From: JBFMCT01 sp046565765 | GTDB lineage: Bacteria; Actinomycetota; Acidimicrobiia; Acidimicrobiales; AC-14 | Length of the DNA stretch: 64,000 nucleotides | Direction: 5' to 3' | NCBI GenBank assembly: GCA_046565765.1 | Contig: JBKHXX010000094.1 | Location: 1-64,000 of the forward strand | Part shown: positions 9,865-17,558 of the stretch, one piece after another | Numbering within the stretch: position 1 is the stretch's first letter | Layout of the letters: each line of letters starts with the position of its first letter | The notes under the pieces: model-generated | The model's database searches: none | What the model was told of the DNA's origin: nothing | Seen by the model: only the letters and a program-made list of their open reading frames with translations | Made by a program: the position numbers and the translations under genes

Positions 9865-11724
9865 CTATTCGGGCTCGAAGCGGCCGCCCAGGTGGCGCGC
9901 CAGGAACCGCTCGGCGGCGGCGTAGAAGCGGATCCGGTTCTCGGGCTTGGCGAAGCCGTGGCCTTCGTCGGGGAACAGGAGGTACTCGTGGTCGAGCCCC
10001 TTGTCCTTGAGGGCGGCCACGATCTGCTCGGCCTCGGCCTGCTTCACCCGGGGGTCGTTGGCTCCCTGGGCCACGAGGATGGGGATGCGGATCCGGTCGA
10101 CCTTGGACAGGGGCGAGCGTGACCAGAGGAAGTCGTCCTCGGTGTCGGGGTTGCCGACCCGGGTGTGGAACTGGGCGATCATCGGCGCCCAGTAGGGCGG
10201 GATCGACCGGATGAGCGTGCGCAGGTCGGACGGGCCGACGATGTCGACCGCGCAGCAGAACAGCTCGGGGGTGAACGTGGCCCCTACCAGCGCCGCGTAG
10301 CCGCCGTAGGACCCGCCGTAGATCGCCACCTTGGCCGGGTCGGCGTAGCCCTTGTCGACCACGTGGGCCACCGCGTCCACGAGGTCGTCGTGCATCTTGG
10401 CGCCCCACTCCCGGTCTCCGGCGCCGGTGAAGGACTTGCCGTAGCCGGTGGAGCCCCGGAAGTTCACCTGCACGCACAGGTAGCCCCGGTTGGCGAGCCA
10501 CTGGGCCTCGCCGTCGTACCCCCAGGAGTCGCGGGCCCACGGCCCCCCGTGCACGTTGAGGACGGTCGGGAGGTTGGTGCGCTCCTGGCCGGGCGGGAAG
10601 GTGAGGTACCCGTGGATCTCGAGGCCGTCGCGTGCGGGGAACGAGAACGGCTCCATCTTGGCCAGCGTGTAGGCGGTGAGGGCGGGCTGGTGCTCGAACA
10701 TGAAGGTGGTCGAGCGGCTGGCCCGGTCGTAGGCGTAGTACCGGATGGGACCGTCGTCGGCCATGTAGGCCACCAGCCAGGTGCGGTCGTGGTCGTCCTC
10801 GTTGAGCAGGCTGAGCTCGCCCCGCTCCACGCCCTGGAGCAGCTCCAGGTCGGGGGCGATCTCGGGGTCGAGCACCTCGTAGACGACCCGTTCCTTGAGG
10901 AAGGCCACGAGCTGCGGTTCCCGGGTGTCGGGATGGAGGCGGGCGCCGGCCACGTCGTACTTCGGGTCCTCGGCGATGACCTCGACGTCGCCGGTGTCCG
11001 TGTCGATGCGCACCAGCCGGCCGGTGTTGGCGTCCGCCGAGCTGATGGCCAGCAGCGACCTGCCGTCGAGAGAGAAGGCGATGGGGTAGGTGGTGAGGGC
11101 GTCCTCCTGGCCCACCTGGAGCAGGGGCCGCCACTCCGCTTCGGGCGTCTCCCGCATCAGGATGGCCAGGCCGCCGTCAGGGAGGGGGGCGATCCCGCAG
11201 CGCACCTGCAGCTGGGCGTCGGCGACGAAGCCGATGAAGCCGGGGTTCTCCACCACCCTGGTCAGCTCCCCGCTGGCCAGGTCGAGGTGGTAGACGTCGT
11301 GCAGCTCCGGGTTGTCCCGGTTGAGCCCGACGAGGATGTCGTTGGGGAAGTGCTTGTCGACCTCCTCCACCCGCGCCTGCACGTCGTCGAAGGGCGTGAG
11401 GTCGCGGATGTCGCCCGTCTCGAGGTCGACGGCGTAGATCCGCCAGTTCTCGTCGCCTCCCTTGTCCTGGACGTACAGCAGGTGGCGGTTGTCGTGGGCC
11501 CAGAAGTAGCTGCGGATGCCCCGGTCGCGGTCGTTGGTGACCGGGGTGGCCTGGCGCGACCCCACGGGGGTGACCCACACGTTGAGCACGCCCTCGTCGG
11601 GGGCGATCCACGCCAGCCGGGCGCCGTCGGGCGAGATGCGGGGGCTCATCCGCTCCGGGTTGCCGAACAGGACCTCACGGGGGACGAGGGGGACGGTCGG
11701 CGGCGAGGAAGTGGCGGTGGTCAT
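9865..11724 (-). CDS. S9 family peptidase (acylaminoacyl/prolyl oligopeptidase type)
   Basis: The 619-residue protein has an N-terminal beta-propeller (repeated WD-like SPDGARLAW, DNRHLLYVQD, SLDGRSLLAISS blades). A C-terminal alpha/beta-hydrolase domain carries the catalytic triad: Ser472 in GGSYGGYA, Asp557 in GANDPRV and His589 in DEGHGF. Such enzymes release N-acylated or proline-adjacent residues from short peptides. No signal peptide is seen, so it is cytoplasmic. The ATG at 11724 is chosen because the codons upstream are low-complexity antisense sequence. It is divergent from the methyltransferase gene, 20 bases away, so the two promoters must overlap. Confidence 0.93.
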   Translation of the reverse strand: MTTATSSPPTVPLVPREVLFGNPERMSPRISPDGARLAWIAPDEGVLNVWVTPVGSRQATPVTNDRDRGIRSYFWAHDNRHLLYVQDKGGDENWRIYAVDLETGDIRDLTPFDDVQARVEEVDKHFPNDILVGLNRDNPELHDVYHLDLASGELTRVVENPGFIGFVADAQLQVRCGIAPLPDGGLAILMRETPEAEWRPLLQVGQEDALTTYPIAFSLDGRSLLAISSADANTGRLVRIDTDTGDVEVIAEDPKYDVAGARLHPDTREPQLVAFLKERVVYEVLDPEIAPDLELLQGVERGELSLLNEDDHDRTWLVAYMADDGPIRYYAYDRASRSTTFMFEHQPALTAYTLAKMEPFSFPARDGLEIHGYLTFPPGQERTNLPTVLNVHGGPWARDSWGYDGEAQWLANRGYLCVQVNFRGSTGYGKSFTGAGDREWGAKMHDDLVDAVAHVVDKGYADPAKVAIYGGSYGGYAALVGATFTPELFCCAVDIVGPSDLRTLIRSIPPYWAPMIAQFHTRVGNPDTEDDFLWSRSPLSKVDRIRIPILVAQGANDPRVKQAEAEQIVAALKDKGLDHEYLLFPDEGHGFAKPENRIRFYAAAERFLARHLGGRFEPE

Positions 11725-11744
11725 GGCCGTACAGTGTGGTTCAC

Positions 11745-12341
11745 ATGCCCCGGGAGCCCCGCACCCGCTGGTCGGCCGAGGCCGGGGACCGGGTGGCGTC
11801 CTACGACGACCGGTGGGCGAAGATGCAGGCCCGGGGCGAGAACGTCCACGGCGAGGCCGACTTCGTGACGTCGCTCGAGCTGCCACGGCCTCCGGCCAGC
11901 GTGCTGGACGCGGGTTGCGGCACCGGCCGGGTGGCGGCCGAACTGGCCCGGCGGGGGCTCGACGTGGTCGGCGTCGACGTCGACCCGGCCATGCTCGCCC
12001 AGGCCCGGGCCAAGGCCCCGGACTTGGCCTGGGTCGAGGCCGACCTGGCCGAGCTCGACCTGGGCCGCACCTTCGACGCGGTGGTGCTGGCCGGCAACGT
12101 CATGATCTACGTGCAGCCGGGCACGGAGGGTGCGGTGGTGGCGGCCATGGCCCGCCACCTCGCGCCGGGGGGTGCGCTGGTGGCCGGCTTCCAGCTGGAG
12201 GCGGGCCGCCTCGACCTGGCCGCCTACGACGCCCACGCCCAGGCCGCCGGCCTGACGCGGGCCGAGCGCTGGGCCACCTGGGACCGCCGGCCCTTCGCCG
12301 GCGGCAACTACGCGGTGTCGGTGCACCGCCGACGCGACTGA
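11745..12341 (+). CDS. Class I SAM-dependent methyltransferase
   Basis: This 198-residue Rossmann methyltransferase has motif I VLDAGCGTGRVAAELARRG, motif II-like VVGVDVDPAMLAQAR, an acidic WVEADLAEL and the post-II VVLAGNVMIYV. The N-terminal SYDDRWAKMQARGENVHGEADFV is typical of small-molecule methyltransferases of the UbiE/Tam-like group. The substrate cannot be read from the sequence. ATG 11745 is used; GTG 11736 would add three residues. A perfect hairpin follows the stop. Confidence 0.9.
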   Translation: MPREPRTRWSAEAGDRVASYDDRWAKMQARGENVHGEADFVTSLELPRPPASVLDAGCGTGRVAAELARRGLDVVGVDVDPAMLAQARAKAPDLAWVEADLAELDLGRTFDAVVLAGNVMIYVQPGTEGAVVAAMARHLAPGGALVAGFQLEAGRLDLAAYDAHAQAAGLTRAERWATWDRRPFAGGNYAVSVHRRRD

Positions 12342-12363
12342 GCGCCCGCCGGAGCGGGCGCTC
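12340..12363. terminator. Stem-loop terminator
   Basis: GAGCGCCCGC and GCGGGCGCTC form a perfect 10-bp stem with a 4-base loop that begins on the last bases of the methyltransferase gene. It also lies downstream of the convergent small secreted protein gene. Confidence 0.75.
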
Positions 12364-12389
12364 GTCGCTTCCCGGTGGAGCCGGGGGAC

Positions 12390-12848
12390 TTAGGACAAGC
12401 AGGGAGCCTGCAGGCCCTCGATGATGCCCATCTGCCACTCGGCCACGTCGAGCGCGTACTGGGCGATGAAGAGGTCGGCGGTCTTGTTCGTCCAGGCAAC
12501 GAACTTCACGCCGATGTTCTCGGTGGAGACGTTGAGGGTGGCGGTGGCCAGGGCCACGTCGCCGCCGTTGACGACCGCGTCGAGCAGGCCGTTGATGGCG
12601 TTCACGTACGCCGAGGTGGCGTCGTCGAGCTGCGACTTGGCAGTGTCGAGGTCGCTGCTGGCGTTGTTCCGGTCGAGCTCGGCCTGAGCGATGACGCCGT
12701 TCTGGGTGACGACCACGGAGGGCAGGGCCTGGCAGACGGTGTGCTGGGGGTTGTGGTCGGCGGAAGCGGGAGAGGCAGCCACGGTGAAGGCCAGCGTGCT
12801 GGCCGTCGCCGCGCTCAGCCCCAGGCTGATGATCTTCTTGCGCAGCAT
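12390..12848 (-). CDS. Small secreted hypothetical protein
   Basis: The 152-residue protein has a clear signal peptide: MLRKK, a hydrophobic stretch, and an Ala-rich cleavage region ending ASPASA before DHNPQH. The mature part is rich in Asn, Ala, Asp and Thr. It has two cysteines (Cys in HTVCQAL and one two residues from the end, APCLS) that could form a disulfide, and a helical central segment (QAELDRNNASSDLDTAKSQL). I do not recognise a family. AT-richer leader sequence and its own AAGGAG-like ribosome site (TAAGGAGAAACG on the minus strand) suggest strong expression. A small exported protein gene lies upstream on the same strand, 43 bases away. Confidence 0.75.
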   Translation of the reverse strand: MLRKKIISLGLSAATASTLAFTVAASPASADHNPQHTVCQALPSVVVTQNGVIAQAELDRNNASSDLDTAKSQLDDATSAYVNAINGLLDAVVNGGDVALATATLNVSTENIGVKFVAWTNKTADLFIAQYALDVAEWQMGIIEGLQAPCLS

Positions 12849-12891
12849 TGTCGTTTCTCCTTATGGTTCTTTGGTTGTACTTGTGTACTGG

Positions 12892-13209
12892 TTATGGAAC
12901 TTTGATTCCGAGCTGCTCTTGCTGTGCTTTCAGTGCGGCGATGACCTGCTCTTCGCTGAGACGCTGCGGCGTCCCACCCGGCGGCAGAGCTTGCTGCTGA
13001 AGCTGCGTGAGCGTGTCGAGCACGGACTGGGTGATCTCCTCAGGAGTCGCGTCGGGCTTGATGGTGGGCAGAGAAAACCCCGCCGGCACAGTGGTCGTGA
13101 CCTGCGGCGCTGCCTTCGGGTCATTGCCTTGCTGTAAGGCCACGAAGCCCAGGCCACCGGCCAGCACCACGCCGCCGGCGAGCCCCGCCACCGCCCTTGT
13201 CGCTCTCAT
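12892..13209 (-). CDS. Small exported or membrane-anchored hypothetical protein
   Basis: Starting at ATG 13209, the 105-residue protein has one N-terminal hydrophobic segment (AVAGLAGGVVLAGGLGFVAL), serving as signal or anchor. A Pro/Thr-rich linker and a Gln-rich helical region follow (LTQLQQQALPPGG, SEEQVIAALKAQQEQLG). An in-frame start 54 bases upstream would add an N-terminus ending KEVEL and is less likely because the AAAGGAAG ribosome site lies just before 13209. The gene precedes the secreted protein gene on the same strand. Function unknown. Confidence 0.65.
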   Translation of the reverse strand: MRATRAVAGLAGGVVLAGGLGFVALQQGNDPKAAPQVTTTVPAGFSLPTIKPDATPEEITQSVLDTLTQLQQQALPPGGTPQRLSEEQVIAALKAQQEQLGIKVP

Positions 13210-13241
13210 GAGTTCGACTTCCTTTCCCGTGTCTCCACCGG

Positions 13242-13333
13242 CTGGTGCATCAATACCGGTCAACTACGAAGGTCGTTGGGTCCGGTATGCAGGTCCGCTC
13301 ATTGGCGGGCTTGCAAGTCAGATGATGCGGCAG
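13242..13333 (+). ncRNA. Candidate structured RNA, three-way junction
   Basis: CTGGTGCATCA (13242-13252) pairs with TGATGCGGCAG (13323-13333) with one mismatch. Inside, ATACCGG (13253-13259) pairs with CCGGTAT (13282-13288), and GCAGGTCCGC (13289-13298) pairs with GCGGGCTTGC (13305-13314) around a 6-base loop. The three stems abut without unpaired bases except 13315-13322. Three of the pairs are G-U only when read on the plus strand, which favours plus-strand transcription. I do not recognise a known riboswitch or RNA class. This is a structural prediction by eye, not a homology match. Confidence 0.35.
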
Positions 13334-13350
13334 GTCTTCGGGGAATGCAC

Positions 13351-13532
13351 GGGCCATTCTCCGAAATGGCCCACGCGGGCCATGCCCCGCGTGGCCCCTT
13401 CGGGCCATGGGCGGTGGGGCTGGCACCACCGCCGCCAACGTTCAATAGGCCGTTCGGCTCATTGCCGCAGGCCTCGTCAACCGCCGCGGCCCAGAGTCCG
13501 TTACTTCCATTGGACCTGTACCCTTGGGTCCA
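13351..13532. other. Run of consecutive perfect hairpins in the 348-bp gap
   Basis: The gap between the exported-protein start (13209) and the regulator start (13558) has no ORF I would call. After the three-way junction it holds back-to-back inverted repeats. They are GGGCCATT/AATGGCCC (13351-13372), ACGCGGG/CCCGCGT (13373-13392), GGCCC/GGGCC (13393-13406), GCGGTGG/CCACCGC (13411-13432), AGGCC/GGCCT (13447-13474) and TGGACC/GGTCCA (13511-13532). This could be a structured leader of the regulator mRNA, an independent RNA, or a relic of palindromic repeats. Confidence 0.5.
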
Positions 13533-13557
13533 CGGGCCGGCACGAAGGAGCCCTCAG

Positions 13558-14223
13558 GTGGAGCCAGAGATCGAGCGCATCCGTGTCCTCGTCGCCGATG
13601 ACGAGGAACGGTTCCGGCGGGTCGTGTTCGCCCTGCTGCAGGACGAGCCCGACATCGACGTCGTGGGTCACGCCAGCAACGGTGAAGAGGCGGTCAAGGT
13701 GGCCCAGGAGCTGGTGCCCGACCTCGTCCTGCTCGACGTGCGCATGCCGGGCATGCGAGGGATCGAGGCGGCCGCCGCCATCCGGCGGCTGCTGCCCACC
13801 ACCAAGGTCGTGATGCTCACCGCCAGCGAGGACGAGGACGACGTGTTCGAGGCCCTCAAGGCGGGCGCCGGTGGCTACATCCTCAAAGAAGGGCTGGTGG
13901 CCGATCTGGCCCAGGCCGTGCGGGTGGTGGCGCAGGACCTCGGGCTGCTCTTGTCACCGTCGATCGCCTCCAAGCTGCTGGTGGAGTTCAAGGAGGCGCC
14001 CCGCCGTCCCACGGTCCCCGGGCTCACCGAGCGGGAGCTGGAGGTGCTCCGCCTGGTCAGCCGCGGCTTCGCCAACCACGAGATCGCCGAGGAGCTGTGC
14101 CTCTCCGGCCACACCGTGAAGCGGCACGTGGCCAACATCCTGGCCAAGCTCCACCAGCGGAACCGCCTCGACGCGGTGATGTACGCCATCCGCAGCGGCG
14201 TGCTGGCGTCGGACGCCTCTTGA
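13558..14223 (+). CDS. NarL/LuxR-family response regulator
   Basis: The 221-residue protein has a receiver domain with acidic pocket DDEE near residue 12, phospho-acceptor Asp60 in LLDVRMPG, the switch Thr in MLTAS and Lys in YILKEG. A C-terminal LuxR-type HTH follows (LTERELEVLRLVSRGFANHEIAEELCLSGHTVKRHV). The GTG start is supported by GAAGGAG at 13543-13549. No histidine kinase gene is adjacent, so it is an orphan regulator in this window. The hairpin-rich leader upstream suggests post-transcriptional control. It differs from the DevR-like regulator at 52437 in its recognition helix. Confidence 0.93.
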   Translation: MEPEIERIRVLVADDEERFRRVVFALLQDEPDIDVVGHASNGEEAVKVAQELVPDLVLLDVRMPGMRGIEAAAAIRRLLPTTKVVMLTASEDEDDVFEALKAGAGGYILKEGLVADLAQAVRVVAQDLGLLLSPSIASKLLVEFKEAPRRPTVPGLTERELEVLRLVSRGFANHEIAEELCLSGHTVKRHVANILAKLHQRNRLDAVMYAIRSGVLASDAS

Positions 14224-14226
14224 TCG

Positions 14227-15186
14227 CTACGGGGCCCGTTCGACCTGGTGCATGGGGGCGGGGCCGCCCAGGCGGCGTTCGCTGGTCGTGACCAGGGCCC
14301 GGCCGTCGGCCCGGTAGGCGATGCCCTCGCCCTGGGGGCGGGCGCCGAGGGCCACGTCCGCCAGCGGCTGGGCCCAGATGTCGTCGAAGGCGCCGCCGCT
14401 GCCGGGTAGGACCAGCTCGTAGCCTCCCAGGTAGGTGCACAAGGCGACCCGGCGGCCGTCGGGCGCGATGTCGCCCCCCGTGACCGCGCCGAAGACGCCG
14501 ACCCCCTCGATGGGCAGCGTGGCGACCTTCTCCATGGTCCGCACCGAACCGGCTGCCAGCGGTGCCCGGGCCACGTACACGCCGGGCGGGGCGTCCTTGG
14601 CTACCACGTAGACGTCGCCCGAATCGGGGTGGACGAGCAGCGCCTCGGCGTCACGGGGGCCGTCGGGGTAGCGGAGGGTGAGGGCCTCGGCCGCCTCGGT
14701 GGCTCCGGGGCTCGCCCCAGGTGCCGGCTCGGGTACCCGGTGGACGACGACGGAGGCGCGGGTGGCCAGGTTGTCGCCGATGTCGCCGACGTAGAGGTAG
14801 GGCACACCGGGCCGGGGGCCGGGACCGGAGGCGATGTCCTCCCAGTCGAAGGCGTCGATCCCGGGCACGGTCCAGGTGCCGCATGATCGGGCCTGGTGGT
14901 CGAGGCAGTAGAGGCGGGGACCGTCGTCGGAGTCGTTGTGGGTCCAGTACCGGCCCGCGACCTGCCGAGACGCGACCACCCCACTGCTCTCGGTCACCGC
15001 CGGATCGGCGATGTTCCCCAGCAGGACCGGACGCCCGTAGCCGCCCGCCACCGCGGCGGCCGTCGTCGAGGGTGCCCCCTCCGACCCCCGGCCGCCGTCG
15101 GAGGGCCCTCGGCCCGACGAGCAGGCGGCCGTGACCAGCAGGGCGGCCGCCACCAGAAGCGCCGGCCTTCGGGGCGGCGGCCTCAG
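14227..15186 (-). CDS. Putative lipoprotein with beta-propeller-like repeats (apparent CTG start)
   Basis: From CTG 15186 the protein begins MRPPPRRPALLVAAALLVTA followed by the lipobox Cys of VTAAC, a complete lipoprotein signal peptide, giving 319 residues. The first GTG (15153) would leave only ten residues before the Cys and no basic N-region, so I prefer CTG, which overlaps the upstream TGA as CTGA. The mature protein has repeated strand motifs such as YLYVGDIGDN, DSGDVYVVAKD, GGDIAPDGRRVALCTY and EGIAYRADGRALVTTSE, like a six-bladed propeller or esterase-like phytase domain. Catalytic residues are not identifiable. It is transcribed after the osmoprotectant binding protein. Confidence 0.72.
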   Translation of the reverse strand: MRPPPRRPALLVAAALLVTAACSSGRGPSDGGRGSEGAPSTTAAAVAGGYGRPVLLGNIADPAVTESSGVVASRQVAGRYWTHNDSDDGPRLYCLDHQARSCGTWTVPGIDAFDWEDIASGPGPRPGVPYLYVGDIGDNLATRASVVVHRVPEPAPGASPGATEAAEALTLRYPDGPRDAEALLVHPDSGDVYVVAKDAPPGVYVARAPLAAGSVRTMEKVATLPIEGVGVFGAVTGGDIAPDGRRVALCTYLGGYELVLPGSGGAFDDIWAQPLADVALGARPQGEGIAYRADGRALVTTSERRLGGPAPMHQVERAP

Positions 15187-16118
15187 CCGCCGAAGCCGTT
15201 CTGGTCCAGCCAGTCCCGGGCGACGGCGTCGGCGTCCTCCTTGTCGTCGTCGACCCGCTTGTTGAGCGTGGCCAGCTCCTCGGTGGTGAGGGCGGCCGAG
15301 ACCCGGTTCAGGATCGACCGCACCTCTTCGGTGGCGGCCTGGGTGCGGAGGATGGGGATGATGTTGTCGGCGTTCTGGAGCTGGCGGTCGTCCTCCAAGA
15401 ACACGAACCCCCGGGCCCGGGCGCCGCCGTCGGTGGAGAGCACGAGGGCCACGTCGACGTCGCCCCGTTCGAGGGCGTTGTTGGCCACCGCCCCCAGGCC
15501 CACGGCCCGGAACTCACGGAAGCGGATGCCGTACCTGGACTCCAGGCCCGCCGCGCAGAACGGCCGGGTCGGGCACTCGGGCGGGCCTCCCAGCACCAGC
15601 TGGCCCGCCACGGGCGCCAGGTCGGACAGGCGGCGCAGGCGCAGGCGGTCGGCGGTGGCCCGCGTGACGGCGAACGCGTTCTGGTCGACGGCGGCCGAGG
15701 GCTCGAGGGCGGTGAGGCCTCGGGTCTCCAGGCGGGCCCGCAGGCGCTCGGCGGTGGCCCGGGCGTCGGGCGAGGCCTCTCCTGCGTTGTTGTTGTAATG
15801 CTCGAGGTCGGTGGCCGCGTAGCCGATGTACAGGTCGAGCTCGCCCCGCTCGAGGGCAGGTGACACCACCTCGCGGCTGCCCAGGTTCGGGCGGATGGTG
15901 ACCGTGTAGCCCTCACCCCGGAGCGCCCCGGCGTAGATCTCCGACAGCACCGCGCTCTCGGTGAAGTTGAAGGCGCCGATGGTCAGGCTGCCCTGGGTGG
16001 CCGAGCCGCCCGACGCGTCGTCGTCGTCACTGCCGCAGGCGGTGGCCACCAGGGCGAGCGCCAGCAGGGCGGTGAGGGGAACGGCCAGCCGTCGGGCTCG
16101 CTGCTGTCGGACAGGCAT
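15183..16118 (-). CDS. Glycine betaine/osmoprotectant ABC transporter substrate-binding lipoprotein (OpuCC/OsmF type)
   Basis: The 311-residue protein carries a lipoprotein signal (MPVRQQRARRL, hydrophobic core, ATACGS lipobox). The QAT-family binding fold follows: LTIGAFNFTESAVLSEIYAGAL, ELDLYIGYAATDLEHY, FREFRAVGLGAVANNALERGDVDVALVLSTDG, and a C-terminal LNKRVDDDKEDADAVARDWL. These are typical of OpuCC/OsmF/ProX-like choline, betaine or related quaternary-amine binders. It is the last gene after two permeases on the minus strand. Its ribosome-binding site is complementary to sequence right behind the upstream permease stop. Confidence 0.92.
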   Translation of the reverse strand: MPVRQQRARRLAVPLTALLALALVATACGSDDDDASGGSATQGSLTIGAFNFTESAVLSEIYAGALRGEGYTVTIRPNLGSREVVSPALERGELDLYIGYAATDLEHYNNNAGEASPDARATAERLRARLETRGLTALEPSAAVDQNAFAVTRATADRLRLRRLSDLAPVAGQLVLGGPPECPTRPFCAAGLESRYGIRFREFRAVGLGAVANNALERGDVDVALVLSTDGGARARGFVFLEDDRQLQNADNIIPILRTQAATEEVRSILNRVSAALTTEELATLNKRVDDDKEDADAVARDWLDQNGFGG

Positions 16119-16175
16119 CAGGCCACCTCCGGGGGGGCGCGGAACGGCTCATTCTCCACGAAATCCGGGAGGTGG
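16119..16175 (-). promoter_or_regulatory. Intra-operon hairpin covering the binding-protein Shine-Dalgarno
   Basis: On the minus strand CCACCTCC (16175-16168) immediately follows the permease stop and is perfectly complementary to GGAGGTGG (16130-16123), the ribosome-binding site five bases before the ATG of the binding protein. Folding would hide the site until a ribosome ending at the permease stop disrupts it, or would stabilise the downstream message. Confidence 0.5.
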
Positions 16176-16895
16176 TCAGGCCTGCTGCGGGTCCGCGGCG
16201 AGGCCGACGAACGGCTCGTTGCGCTCCCGGGCCCGGCGGCGCAGGGGCTCGGGCACGACCAGCCGCTGGAGCCCGGCCAGGGCCAGCTCGGTGGCGATGG
16301 CCAGGGCCGCCACCAGGACGGCCCCCGCGAAGACCTGGACGAAGTCCCGCTGGGCCGTACCGTCGACGATGAAGCGGCCGAGCCCGCCCCACGCCACCAG
16401 GGCGGCGAGGGTGGCCGTGGCCACGACCTGCACCGCCGCGGTGCGCACCCCGGCCAGCACGACGGGCAGGGCCACGGGCAGCTCCACCCGCCACAGCGAC
16501 TGGGCCGAGGTCATCCCCATGCCCCGGGCCGCCTCCCGCACGTCGGCGTCGACCTCCCGCATGCCGACGTAGGCGTTGGTGACCATGGGGGGCACGGCCA
16601 AGGCGACGAGGGCGATGAACGCCGGCTTCCACCCGATGCCCCACAGCTGGGCGGCGATGACGAGGATGGCGAAGCTGGGGACGGCCCGGCCCACGTTGGA
16701 CGCGTTGATGGCGACCGCCCCGCCCCGCCCGGTGTGGCCGAGCCAGATGCCGAGGGGCAGGGCCAGCGCCGCCGCCAGCAGCACGCTCGCCCCCGACATG
16801 GCCACGTGCTCGCCCAGCCGGTGGACGGCGCCGGCGTTGCCCTCCCACGACGAGGCGGACGTGAACCAGTCCCACACCCCGCTCCAGAAGCTCAC
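16176..16895 (-). CDS. Osmoprotectant ABC transporter permease (OpuCB/OpuCD type)
   Basis: The 239-residue permease starts at GTG 16895 (MSFWSGVWDWFTSASSWEG) and has five or six membrane segments. The EAA-like coupling region is YVGMREVDADVREAARGMGMTS followed by LWRVELPVALPVVLAGVRT, as in OpuCB/OpuCD. The start overlaps the stop of the first permease (GTGA). With that protein it forms the heterodimeric membrane channel for quaternary-amine import. Confidence 0.92.
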   Translation of the reverse strand: MSFWSGVWDWFTSASSWEGNAGAVHRLGEHVAMSGASVLLAAALALPLGIWLGHTGRGGAVAINASNVGRAVPSFAILVIAAQLWGIGWKPAFIALVALAVPPMVTNAYVGMREVDADVREAARGMGMTSAQSLWRVELPVALPVVLAGVRTAAVQVVATATLAALVAWGGLGRFIVDGTAQRDFVQVFAGAVLVAALAIATELALAGLQRLVVPEPLRRRARERNEPFVGLAADPQQA

Positions 16896-17536
16896 CGCCC
16901 CCTCCCCCAAGGGGTGAGGCGCCGCTGGAGGGCGGCCAGGCCCACGTCGGCCACCACCGCCAGCGCCACCGACAGCACCGACCCGACCACCAGCGGCGTG
17001 CGGAAGTCCCGCGTCAACCCGTCGAGGATGAGCCGGCCCAAGCCGCCCTGGCCGATGTAGGCGGTGACCGTCACCAGGCCGATGGTCGTCACCACCGCGA
17101 TGCGCACGCCGGCGACGATCACCGGTGCGGCCAGCGGCAGCTCGATGCGCAGGAGCCGCCGGGCCGGCCCGAACCCCATCCCGGTCGCCGCCTCCCGCAC
17201 CTCGGGCGCCACCCCGTCCAGGCCGGTCACGATGTTCCGGACGAGGATCAGCAGCGTGTAGGTGACGAGCCCGATCACCGCCGTCGTGGGGCTGAGGCCG
17301 GTCCAGGGGGTGAGGAGCCCGAACAGGGCCAGCGAGGGGATGGTGTAGAGGATCCCGGCGGTCGACAGCACGGGCGTCGCCATCCAGCGCCACCGCCGCG
17401 CCGCCAGGGCGAGCGGGAAGGAGATGGCCAGGCCGATGAGCGTGGCGACGACGGTGAACACCACGTGCTCCCGGGTCGCCGTCCCGATCTCGTCGAGATG
17501 CGTGGACACCCAGTCCCACCGCACCCACGGGTCCAC
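16892..17536 (-). CDS. Osmoprotectant ABC transporter permease (OpuCB/OpuCD type)
   Basis: A 214-residue permease with five to six membrane spans and the coupling segment VAPEVREAATGMGFGPARRLLRIELPLA. The motif GILYTIPSLALFGLL is characteristic of OpuCB-type permeases. It is the first gene of the minus-strand operon, 23 bases from the divergent ATPase gene, so both halves of the transporter are driven from one short bidirectional promoter region. Confidence 0.92.
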   Translation of the reverse strand: MDPWVRWDWVSTHLDEIGTATREHVVFTVVATLIGLAISFPLALAARRWRWMATPVLSTAGILYTIPSLALFGLLTPWTGLSPTTAVIGLVTYTLLILVRNIVTGLDGVAPEVREAATGMGFGPARRLLRIELPLAAPVIVAGVRIAVVTTIGLVTVTAYIGQGGLGRLILDGLTRDFRTPLVVGSVLSVALAVVADVGLAALQRRLTPWGRGR

Positions 17537-17558
17537 GGCGGCAGACTACTGGGGCCTC

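Noticed and set aside
13242..13333. Known riboswitch (c-di-GMP, purine, TPP) or hammerhead ribozyme
   Set aside because: The junction geometry is suggestive, but I could not find the conserved core nucleotides of any of these classes, so it is left as an unassigned structured RNA.
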